IMG/VR virus record: IMGVR_UViG_3300032401_000001
Span: 124,001-188,000 of that record
Strand: one strand, 5' to 3'
From: a virus
Length of the DNA stretch: 64,000 bases
The notes below the pieces were generated by a model. That model saw only the letters and a list, made by a program, of their open reading frames with translations. It did not search any database and had not been told where the DNA came from. A program made the translations under genes and the position numbers. Positions 15,411 through 23,332 of the stretch are shown here, in pieces. Each line of letters starts with the position of its first letter. The first letter of the stretch is position 1.

Positions 15411-15788
15411 CTACGTGGTGGGTGGTGTAGGTTCCTTGTCGCTGGCTTCCATGATGGCGTCGAGGAACGGCAGCAGCTGGGGCATGACCGCGGCGTGGTA
15501 GCCATACTGGCCGCTGGGGTTCTCGACCAGGTCGTGCAGCCGCTTCCAGTCTTCTTCGGCGAGCTGGACCACGGCTCCGGGTTGCGTCTTCTCGAAGGCC
15601 CGGTCGATGGCCTTGGCCGCTTTGATGGCCTTGTAGTTCTCGGCCCACTTCGGGTTGAAGAGGAGCTTGCCGATGAAGTCGTAGAAGACGACGGGCTTGA
15701 CGATGCCCTTCTCGTCTTTCAGCGGGTCCTTGGTGGTGGGCTCGAGCAGGGTGATGGCGGCGGGGATGGTGATGTACTTGAGCGGCAT
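15411..15788 (-). CDS. Hypothetical protein at the end of the fibre block
   Basis: A 125-residue protein. ATG 15788 is preceded by GAGGAGG, better than an in-frame start 51 bases upstream. Most of the chain is helical and charged (FDFIGKLLFN-like and AKAIDRAFEKTQPGA segments), not fibre-like. It resembles small regulatory or chaperone proteins seen next to tail fibre genes; a fibre-assembly role is only suggested by position. Confidence 0.65.
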   Translation of the reverse strand: MPLKYITIPAAITLLEPTTKDPLKDEKGIVKPVVFYDFIGKLLFNPKWAENYKAIKAAKAIDRAFEKTQPGAVVQLAEEDWKRLHDLVENPSGQYGYHAAVMPQLLPFLDAIMEASDKEPTPPTT

Positions 15789-15878
15789 GAGTCGGCCTCC
15801 TCTGTGCATGTGATTGCTAAGTCGTTTGGTGAACGTCACGGAAGGAGTTTATCTGACCGACAACGTGGAATGCAAGCG

Positions 15879-16571
15879 TTACGACGCGAGGCCGTAGCCC
15901 TGCTCGTCGTCGATGAGGGCGTTGACGACTTGCTTCACGTTCTCGAGGTCAGCCCGCAGCGCGTTGACCTGGGCGCCGAGGGATGCCACGGCGTCCTTGG
16001 TCGCGTTCTCGCAGCCGGACCCGCCACCCGTGATCGCCGCCAGCGTGGTTCCCGGCGTGCCCCCGGAGCTGTCCGTGAGTGTGGCCGAGGTCAGGTTGCT
16101 CTGCGTCCGGGCCGCCGTGGAGTAGGTCTGGGTGTAGGCACCCGCCTGCACGACAGCGGTGGCTCCCAAGAAGCCGAGCTTGCCGCCCGACTTGCCCAGG
16201 TTCACCTCGGCCGCCGCTGCCCCGATGTTGACCTTGCCGTAGACCCCGGCTCCATCTTTGGCGCCGACGTCGAGGTTGAGATCCCCTGAACCCAGCCCCG
16301 AAGATCCCGAGGCGTCTCCGGTCTTGATGGTCAGGCTCCGGAGGCTGTCGTTGTTCTCGATCTTGAGAACCCGATTGGCGCCCGAGACCAGTGTGACGTC
16401 GGCTACGTCGATGAGCTTCTGATCATTGACGGAGATGTCCCCCGACGCCGCAGCCAGGATGTCCTTGGGGAGCACCTGCTCCCAGTCGGTGTTCCCGCTG
16501 TTGCGCTTGAGCACCCCGTTGCCGATGTCGGTCCCGAGCTCGGTGATGACTCCAAGAAGGACGGTCTTCAT
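15879..16571 (-). CDS. Tail fibre protein (short)
   Basis: A 230-residue protein. Its N-terminal ~100 residues are Gly/Asp/Ser-rich repeats like fibre shafts (GDISVNDQKLIDVADVTLV). Residues 140-185 contain the TYSTAARTQSNLTSATLTD pattern common at the end of phage fibres, and the last 40 residues form a heptad-like helix, probably a trimerisation coiled coil (VASLGAQVNALRADLENVKQ). GAGGAG precedes the ATG. It is the last of the contiguous fibre genes. Confidence 0.75.
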   Translation of the reverse strand: MKTVLLGVITELGTDIGNGVLKRNSGNTDWEQVLPKDILAAASGDISVNDQKLIDVADVTLVSGANRVLKIENNDSLRSLTIKTGDASGSSGLGSGDLNLDVGAKDGAGVYGKVNIGAAAAEVNLGKSGGKLGFLGATAVVQAGAYTQTYSTAARTQSNLTSATLTDSSGGTPGTTLAAITGGGSGCENATKDAVASLGAQVNALRADLENVKQVVNALIDDEQGYGLAS

Positions 16572-16582
16572 GGTGATCTCCT

Positions 16583-19219
16583 CTAGGCGTTGCCTGAGAC
16601 GGCCTGCATCGTGACGGTGCCGGCCCAGTTGATGGTGACGCTGCTCTTGCCGGTGACCTTGACCTCGACGTCGTTGGTGTTGACGTTGACGCCCACGTCC
16701 CAGTCGGCGTCGGTCTCTTCCGAGAACAGCTCGATGACGTTGCCGAGTACGGCACCACCCGGATTCTGCCGGTAGACGTAGAACGTCCGTCCGTAGTAGG
16801 CCCGCTCGACGCCGGCGGTGTCACGGCCGATGACGCGGACCTCGACCCAGTACAGGGTATCGTCGGCCAGGGTCTTGGACCAGAGCACCGCCGGAGTGAC
16901 CGTCGTGGTCTGGATGGCCCGAGTCTCGGGGATGAAGCCGCTGCCGGCGAAGGCCGAGTGGTTCTTGAAGGTGACGCCGCCGGTGAAGGTGTGGGCGCCG
17001 GTCCAGGTCGGGATGACGGCCTGGTCGAGCGTGAGGGTGCGATTGGCCGAGAGATCACCGCCACCCGAGAGCCCGGTGCCGGTCGAGACCGAGCGCGTCT
17101 CGAAGACGAAGGCGCTGCGGACGGTGCCCGTGGTGATGGTCCCGTAGAACTTGTCGGAGAGGAACTCGATGGCTCCCGCTTCGGGCGCGGTCATCAGGTC
17201 GCCGGAGGTGAGCTTCAGCGGCGCGGTGCTGGCAGCGGTGGTGCCGGCCTTGAGGTGCAGGACGGCAGTGGGGCTGGTGAGGCCGATGCCGACCTTGCCC
17301 GCGTTGTCGATGGTCACCAGCGGATCTACGCTAGACCCGTTCCACTTCGAGAACACCGCCACGTTGGGGCCAGAAGGCCAGGCCGCTGGGGTGTCCATCG
17401 TACCGCCGTGGGCGCGATACTCGAAGGCCGAGGAGCCACTAGAGGGATTGTAGCTGCTGAACTGAGTGCCGTTCCCACCCGAGCCGGTGCGCGTACCCGA
17501 GAACAACAGTCCGCCGGCTCCTGCGGTACTTGGCTCGGAGATACGAGCTACCTCGATCCGCGTGCCCCCCGAGGCGTAGTTGAAGCCCTGGAAGAAGATG
17601 TTGTCGGTATTCGAGATGGCGGAAGAGCGAATGGTGCCAAGAACCTCAAGCTCCTGGTTGGGACTATTCGTGCCGATGCCGACCAAGCCCGTAGACTTGA
17701 TCCACATCTTCGTAATTTCACTCCCTGCCGTGCAGGTGGAGAAGGTCAAGTCGCCGGTGTTGTCTGCTCCGGCACGGAGAGCCTGGATACTCGCGATGAG
17801 GTTCAGGTCTCCGGCCGAGTCTCGGATTGCGAACCCGAGGCCCGCGCCGAATCCATCCACCATGTCGGCGGTGGTTCGGTGCACCGCGTGGAGCCCGGTG
17901 AGGCAGAGATTGGTCGAAGAACTGGTCCGTGTCCCTTGGATCACAGGGACGCCAGAGCTACGAACTTCCAGCGCGGCTCCTGGGTCGATACAGCCGATGC
18001 CGACCTTGCCATCGGAGGTGACCCGCATCTTCTCCGTGCCGACACCCGCAGCAATCGTGTGGACTGCGAAGTCGCCGGTGTCGTCAGTACTGGTACGAAT
18101 ACCCTGGAGTGAGACCACTGCGTTGGACACTCCGGCGCTGTCCCGGACGAGGAACGTCAGGCTGGAGCCGAATCCGCTGACCATGTCCCCGGAGGTGCGG
18201 TGTTCAATCCCGATGCCAGTGGCTACTGAGTTCGTCACGGCACTGGTGCGGGTGCCTTGGATGGCGGGGTAGCTGTCGTTGCGCACTTCCAGGGTGCGGA
18301 CGGGGTCGATGCAGCCGATGCCGACCTTGCTCGTCGTGAGGATAGTCATGGCAGGCACAGCATCGGCCGGTATTCCATCGCTCACGAGGAAGTACAACGG
18401 GAGTGCCGTAGCTGATCCGTTCTTCACGGAGCCGATGAACGCCCCCGGCAGCGTGTTGTGAACCCAACCTATCGTCGGGGCTATGCCGCAGGAGAACATC
18501 GGGCTGTTGCCACTATCGTTGTTGGCGAAGAAGTCGAAGATCCGGTTCTTGTTGGAACCAGTCAACGGCTTCATTGCAAACGACACGTTGGCGATGTCGC
18601 TACGGAAAGAGAACACGCCGGTTGACGACACCAGCGCAAGGAGGTTTCCGCTGGCGTCGATCCACTGCTGCACATCATCGGTGCTGACACCTTTGACTGA
18701 CAACCGGGCTGCGGGGCTGGCCGTGCCGATGCCGACCTTGCCGTCAGAGGTGATCCGCATCCTCTCAGTGAGCACCGTCGGTGCCGCATCGGTCCCCGTC
18801 CAGAAGGTGAGGCGCCCTGGTACGCGGGTCGTGGCCACAGTGCCTTCTGAGGTCGCCTTGATGGCCGCGCCCACCACGTAGCCACCCGCCCCCGAGTAGC
18901 CGGCGAAGCTGATCATGCCCAGGTCATCAGCGGTCGTGATGACGGTCGGCGCGGCGAGGGTGCCCCGAGCCTTCTTGATGGTCAGGTCGGGCGCATCGGT
19001 GTCACCGTACGCTTGCTCCAGCGTCAGGATGGTGCCGCCCGTGGCTCCCGAGGCGAAGTGGCCCAGCGTAGCTGGCGTGAGCGTCCCTACCCCCAGCTTG
19101 CCGCCGACGTAGGCGTCGCCGACCGTCTGGAGGATGCCGACCTTGCAGGTGTCGGCGTCGAGGAACTGCGCCAGGCCCGGAGCCGAAGCGGGGGAGTAGA
19201 CTGGATATGCGGTCGCCAT
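16583..19219 (-). CDS. Large tail fibre with GIG-repeat shaft
   Basis: An 878-residue protein built from repeats containing the GKVGIGxxxP motif, which occurs at least six times; two consecutive ~105-residue units (about 17670-18310) are nearly identical. Such units form beta-structured shafts of trimeric fibres. The C-terminal ~150 residues (from FKNHSAFAGSG) form a separate beta-rich tip. AGAGAGGTG precedes the ATG. The protein probably binds the host surface or extends an adsorption apparatus. Confidence 0.8.
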   Translation of the reverse strand: MATAYPVYSPASAPGLAQFLDADTCKVGILQTVGDAYVGGKLGVGTLTPATLGHFASGATGGTILTLEQAYGDTDAPDLTIKKARGTLAAPTVITTADDLGMISFAGYSGAGGYVVGAAIKATSEGTVATTRVPGRLTFWTGTDAAPTVLTERMRITSDGKVGIGTASPAARLSVKGVSTDDVQQWIDASGNLLALVSSTGVFSFRSDIANVSFAMKPLTGSNKNRIFDFFANNDSGNSPMFSCGIAPTIGWVHNTLPGAFIGSVKNGSATALPLYFLVSDGIPADAVPAMTILTTSKVGIGCIDPVRTLEVRNDSYPAIQGTRTSAVTNSVATGIGIEHRTSGDMVSGFGSSLTFLVRDSAGVSNAVVSLQGIRTSTDDTGDFAVHTIAAGVGTEKMRVTSDGKVGIGCIDPGAALEVRSSGVPVIQGTRTSSSTNLCLTGLHAVHRTTADMVDGFGAGLGFAIRDSAGDLNLIASIQALRAGADNTGDLTFSTCTAGSEITKMWIKSTGLVGIGTNSPNQELEVLGTIRSSAISNTDNIFFQGFNYASGGTRIEVARISEPSTAGAGGLLFSGTRTGSGGNGTQFSSYNPSSGSSAFEYRAHGGTMDTPAAWPSGPNVAVFSKWNGSSVDPLVTIDNAGKVGIGLTSPTAVLHLKAGTTAASTAPLKLTSGDLMTAPEAGAIEFLSDKFYGTITTGTVRSAFVFETRSVSTGTGLSGGGDLSANRTLTLDQAVIPTWTGAHTFTGGVTFKNHSAFAGSGFIPETRAIQTTTVTPAVLWSKTLADDTLYWVEVRVIGRDTAGVERAYYGRTFYVYRQNPGGAVLGNVIELFSEETDADWDVGVNVNTNDVEVKVTGKSSVTINWAGTVTMQAVSGNA
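17670..18750 (-). repeat. Tandem fibre-shaft repeats in the 16583-19219 gene
   Basis: The sequence encoding VGIG (GCCGATGCCGACC on the plus strand) recurs near 17670, 17993, 18308 and 18725. The 17993 and 18308 copies are 315 bases apart, matching repeat units of about 105 residues that differ mainly in the intervening variable loop. Confidence 0.65.
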
Positions 19220-19263
19220 CAGTTCACCTCTCTGGAAGCACGCCGGTTCGCCATGTCAGTGTC

Positions 19264-20643
19264 CTACCAATCGCCTGGCATCACGATGTTGGTGAAGGCA
19301 GGCAACCACGCACCTCCGCCACTCTGATCCGCACCAGGGTAGTCCCCAATAGTGGCACCTCCGGTGGTCATCTTGCGAAAGCGAGTACTCCACTTGAGCC
19401 ACAGGTTAGTGCCGTCAAAGAACACACCAGACGAACTGTCTGGCACGGTGTATCGGTCTACACGAACCATGTCGGAGAGTCGGATCTTGTCGAGCCGAAC
19501 CCAACCAGAGTGGTCTGTGTCCATATTAGCAGTGAGCCACAGGTACGTCCCATCCCAGGCGGCTTGTCCTTGTTGGGGTCCGCCTTGGTAGGAACCATAC
19601 GTGGTGACGGCGAAGTCGGAGATGCGTACCTTGCGAACGTAGTAGCTGACGTTGACCCCGCCCCCATTCCAGTTGTACTTGACGACCCAGATGTTGGTCT
19701 TGTCGGACACCAGGGGGTAGGAGCCATAGCTATAATCAGGTTCAACACTACCCAAAACGGCGCCATCAGAAACGCGAACCTTGACCAAGTATGTGTACGA
19801 GCTAACCCAGATGTTTCCTACGCCGTCGTAGATTATGTTTGAGGCCCCGTGGGGCAATGAGACACTCCGCACTGGACTCAGGTTGATGTCGATGCAACGT
19901 AGTTGAGAATCGGTGACGTTTGTCGAGTACCAGTAGTTGATTCCGTCGAAAGCGATTTGACCTGCTTGACCGCCAGCAGAAGCGCCTCGATCCATTCCCC
20001 CGAGGCGGGCTCCAGTAACGGCATCGAGCTTGATGATGGTGTCCGTACCCTGAGCGTAGTAGGATCCCCAGACGTTGCCCTTGCCGTCGTTGAGGAGACT
20101 ACACCCGTAGTCGTTGTAGTTCAGTCCCGGCTGTACTTGGCGAGTGAGCGCACCACTGCTCACCAAGAGTTGAGAGAAACCGTGGTTGCTGGTGGGGCTG
20201 TTCGTCATCCACAAGTACGGAGGCGGTGTCGCCGGCAACGCGATGACTGGCTTCTGCTGCAACAGCACCTTCCGGTTGGCGAAGTCCACTACCACACCGA
20301 CCTCGTGCACCATGTCCATCGTCGGCTTCGTAGTCGTGAGTTGGCCGGCGGTGCTGGAGAGATAGACGGCATCACCGTTCGCCGTCGGCGCAATCTTGAA
20401 CGTTGCAACGACCACGCCTTCGCGCACCACAGATCCGGTCTCCGCGAAGACCCCCACGATGGGGCTGGTGCTGGTGTTCACCGCCTTGGAGAGGGTCAGG
20501 TTCGCCGTGACCTGAACCACATCGCCAGCGGCCAGGCCCGTGGTCGTCAGGCCGGCATGGGCGATCACATCGGCCCGGAGCGTGTCGGTGCCGAGGACTC
20601 CCGCGAGGCCGGACTTGATGACGAGTGGGTCGTACTGAGCCAT
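19264..20643 (-). CDS. Receptor-binding-like protein, propeller C-terminus (1 of 3)
   Basis: A 459-residue protein. The ATG at 20643 (MAQYDPLVIKSG) was chosen because it overlaps the preceding stop (TAATG) and matches the starts of its two paralogues. Residues 1-135 are a conserved module with VAT-F-x-x-G and AVYLSSTAGQLT strands, similar to DUF2190-like decoration domains. Residues 150-459 carry repeated FDGTxxW / DGxxNIWV / VRVSDGxV units, the blade pattern of beta-propellers. The C-terminal part is visibly richer in A+T than flanking genes. Confidence 0.75.
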   Translation of the reverse strand: MAQYDPLVIKSGLAGVLGTDTLRADVIAHAGLTTTGLAAGDVVQVTANLTLSKAVNTSTSPIVGVFAETGSVVREGVVVATFKIAPTANGDAVYLSSTAGQLTTTKPTMDMVHEVGVVVDFANRKVLLQQKPVIALPATPPPYLWMTNSPTSNHGFSQLLVSSGALTRQVQPGLNYNDYGCSLLNDGKGNVWGSYYAQGTDTIIKLDAVTGARLGGMDRGASAGGQAGQIAFDGINYWYSTNVTDSQLRCIDINLSPVRSVSLPHGASNIIYDGVGNIWVSSYTYLVKVRVSDGAVLGSVEPDYSYGSYPLVSDKTNIWVVKYNWNGGGVNVSYYVRKVRISDFAVTTYGSYQGGPQQGQAAWDGTYLWLTANMDTDHSGWVRLDKIRLSDMVRVDRYTVPDSSSGVFFDGTNLWLKWSTRFRKMTTGGATIGDYPGADQSGGGAWLPAFTNIVMPGDW

Positions 20644-22001
20644 TAGGTCCCTGGTAGATTGGGCAAGATGTTGGCCGTGGAGCAACCGTGCTTGTGGCCG
20701 TTGGCGGAAGCGTCCTGAATGTACGTGCCAATGTAGCTACGATCAGACGCGAGCCACTTGTGCCAGCCGTAGTTTGGCCCCAGACTGAATGCGTGTTGCA
20801 TCCAGAGCCAGGTGCCATCGAACACGACTGATACGTTGCCGCTAGTGGCACTGCCAGCCTCTACATCAGCGACGAAAGAACCATCAGCTTCATTCCAGAC
20901 GCGCATGTAGTCGACGCCCACAGCTTGGTAGATGCGGGTGCCGTCATAGGCTGGCGTACCTCCCCAGGTCCAACCGTTGGTGTACGTCCCCACTACCGCA
21001 GCGGTGGACAAGAGAATCTTCTTGACGCCGCCATCGTAGCCTCCCCAGAGATGGGTCTTGGTGGAGCACATGCCGGTAAGCTCTACGCCAAGGCCAACAC
21101 TGGCCGTGATTACACCGTCTGAGATGCGCATCTTGTAGAGGGTGTAGGAGTAGGTGGATTGCATCCACACGCTGCCGACACCGTCGTAGCAGAGGATGCC
21201 GCCAACGTAGTGGTCACCACCGTAGGAGTACGTGGCTGCGACGGTACCGTCGGCGATGTTGACCTTGTAGACGTTGTGGTTGTTGACGAAACTGCTCGCC
21301 GTCCAGATGTACGTGCCGTCGAAGGTACAGCCGCCGTACCTGAAGTTGCCGTAGTAGGGGCCGGAGTACGCCAACGTGGTGGCGTTGATCTTCCATAGGA
21401 AGCCCGGGTCAGAGGTCGATGAGAGCCAGATGGAGGTGCCGTCGTACGTCGGCCACACGAGGGACTCGCCAAAACCTTGACTGGGAAGAGTGACCTGATC
21501 GATGTAGACGGCGTCGATGACACGCCGCTTGTGCAGCGTTCGACCAGAACCTGCCGTAAAGAGGTAGACCGGAGGTGTTACGGGTAGCGCTAGGACTGGC
21601 TTCTGCTGGAGCAGAATCTTGGCCGATGCTGCATCAACCACCACGCCCACCTCGTGGAGCATGTCCATGGTCGGCTTGACGTTCGTCAGGGCACCGGCCG
21701 TTGAAGACAGCCACACCGTGTCCCCATTGGCGAGGGTCACGCCGGCCTTCATGGTGGCGACGACGACCCCCTTCCGCACCACCGAGTTCGTCTCCCCGTC
21801 GAAGATGCCGACGATGGGCGAGGTCGAGGTGTTCACCGCCTTGCCTAGCGTCAGCGCTCCCGACACCTGGCAGGCATCACCGGAGGCCGGGCCGGTGATG
21901 GTCAAGCCAGCGGCGGCCAGACGGTCGGCCCGTAGGGAGTCGGTGCCGAGGACCGTCAAGATGCCGGACTTGATCGCGATGGGGTCGTACTGGTTCGCCA
22001 T
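20643..22001 (-). CDS. Receptor-binding-like protein, propeller C-terminus (2 of 3)
   Basis: A 452-residue paralogue of the genes on both sides. ATG 22001 starts the conserved N-terminal module (MANQYDPIAIKSG) and overlaps the upstream stop by one base. The module (residues 1-138) is very similar among the three; the C-terminal propeller-like region (blades with FDGTYIWTAS, CYDGVGSVWM, AYDGTRIY) has diverged. A shared anchor with variable tips suggests three alternative or combined adhesins. Confidence 0.75.
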   Translation of the reverse strand: MANQYDPIAIKSGILTVLGTDSLRADRLAAAGLTITGPASGDACQVSGALTLGKAVNTSTSPIVGIFDGETNSVVRKGVVVATMKAGVTLANGDTVWLSSTAGALTNVKPTMDMLHEVGVVVDAASAKILLQQKPVLALPVTPPVYLFTAGSGRTLHKRRVIDAVYIDQVTLPSQGFGESLVWPTYDGTSIWLSSTSDPGFLWKINATTLAYSGPYYGNFRYGGCTFDGTYIWTASSFVNNHNVYKVNIADGTVAATYSYGGDHYVGGILCYDGVGSVWMQSTYSYTLYKMRISDGVITASVGLGVELTGMCSTKTHLWGGYDGGVKKILLSTAAVVGTYTNGWTWGGTPAYDGTRIYQAVGVDYMRVWNEADGSFVADVEAGSATSGNVSVVFDGTWLWMQHAFSLGPNYGWHKWLASDRSYIGTYIQDASANGHKHGCSTANILPNLPGT

Positions 22002-23326
22002 CAGATCACCAAAGGCTTGTTGGCACAGGTCCAGTAGGCTTGGCTGGACCCATTGTAGCCCCCGACGTAGGCACCGCCGAGCGTGTAGTACAGCGTCGCG
22101 TAGGGGTTGTGGGCGCTGTTGCCGACGTAGAACCAGAGGTACGGATCGACGTAGGCTACGCTCTTGGGGCCGTAGTCCCACGACGAGACCCCGATCTCGC
22201 CGAGGTCGGTGCCGTCTGCCTCGGTCCAGCGGTGCAGGAACCCACGGGTGCTGGGCTGCCAGATGCGCGTGCCGTCGAACGTAGGCCAGTAACCTCGGTT
22301 GCGACCATTCGACCAGTTGCCTAGCTGTGTTCCGTCGGAGACGCGCACCTTGTAGACGTGCGAGTCACACCCGATCCACAGGTTCGCTCCAGCCAAGCAG
22401 AACCCTGCGGGTGCCGAGAGCAGCGGCTCCCAGGTGCTCATCACTGCGTGATCGGAGATGCGGATGCGCTGCACCTTCTGGTAACCGTAGCTCGTGACCG
22501 CGACCCACAGGTAGCCGGTACGGTCGGAGAAGATCGCGGTCATGCCGGGGTGGCCCGAACCCCAGGAGTCCAGTACGTTGCCGTTGAGGTCCCACTTCTG
22601 AATCTCTCCAGCGTTCAACTCGTTGGCGACCCAGATGTACGTTCCGTCGAAGCTGATGGTGGGAAGGCCGAGCGAGGTGCTGTACTCGGTGATCGCTCCC
22701 GTTTCGCAGTTGATCTTGCAGACCTTACTACCCGTCGAAAAATCACCATAGGCGAACCAGATGTACGTGCCATCAAACCAACCCGGACTATAGTCGTTGC
22801 CACCGCTACCCGAGGCGGGGATGGTGTACCAAGTCGGGGTGCCATCGGAGAGCTTGGTCTTGAGTACTGTCCTTGAGAAACCGGACTGGTAGATTGACGC
22901 TGGCGGAGATGCCGGCAGCGCGATCACGGGCTTCTGTTGCAGCAGCACTTTCTTCGAAGGAACATCGACGACGACACCGACTTCGTGGATCATGTCCTTC
23001 GTCGGCTTCACGTTGGTCAACTGCCCTGCCGTGCTCGACAAGTAGACGGCCTCGCCAGCGGTGGTTGGGCCGCTCTTGAACGTCGCAACGACCACACCCT
23101 CTCGCACCACCGAGCCCGTCACCCCGTCGTAGATGCCGATGACCGGACTCGTGCTGGTGTTCACCGCCTTCTGGAGCGTGAGCGCCCCGGAGACCTGGCA
23201 GGCATCGCCCGAGGCCAGGCCGGTAGTCGTCAGCCCGGCCGGCGCCCCCCGATCAGCACGCAAGGTGTCCACCCCGATGATGGTCGGGATGCCGGACTTG
23301 ATGACGAGGCCGTCGTACTGACCCAT
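22001..23326 (-). CDS. Receptor-binding-like protein, propeller C-terminus (3 of 3)
   Basis: A 441-residue protein, first of the three in transcription order; GTAGGACGCC precedes its ATG. The N-terminal module (MGQYDGLVIKSG to KVLLQQKPVIALP) matches its paralogues. The C-terminal domain shows about six blades with FDGTYIWFAY, FDGTYIWVAN, TGYLWVAV, GANLWIG and FDGTRIWQ. Propellers of this type are known from bacterial surface-binding proteins; in a phage they would form an adhesin head. Confidence 0.75.
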   Translation of the reverse strand: MGQYDGLVIKSGIPTIIGVDTLRADRGAPAGLTTTGLASGDACQVSGALTLQKAVNTSTSPVIGIYDGVTGSVVREGVVVATFKSGPTTAGEAVYLSSTAGQLTNVKPTKDMIHEVGVVVDVPSKKVLLQQKPVIALPASPPASIYQSGFSRTVLKTKLSDGTPTWYTIPASGSGGNDYSPGWFDGTYIWFAYGDFSTGSKVCKINCETGAITEYSTSLGLPTISFDGTYIWVANELNAGEIQKWDLNGNVLDSWGSGHPGMTAIFSDRTGYLWVAVTSYGYQKVQRIRISDHAVMSTWEPLLSAPAGFCLAGANLWIGCDSHVYKVRVSDGTQLGNWSNGRNRGYWPTFDGTRIWQPSTRGFLHRWTEADGTDLGEIGVSSWDYGPKSVAYVDPYLWFYVGNSAHNPYATLYYTLGGAYVGGYNGSSQAYWTCANKPLVI

Positions 23327-23332
23327 GGCGTC

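Larger units (their letters stand above)
20223..23326 (-). repeat. Three-copy N-terminal module of the propeller genes
   Basis: Blocks of about 417 bases at 20227-20643, 21585-22001 and 22910-23326 encode the same ~138-residue domain. Conservation is high in the module and drops sharply at the module end, so this is gene triplication with tip replacement. Confidence 0.7.

Noticed and set aside
19264-23326. Diversity-generating retroelement acting on the adhesin tips
   Set aside because: No reverse transcriptase or template/variable repeat pair is present in the window.
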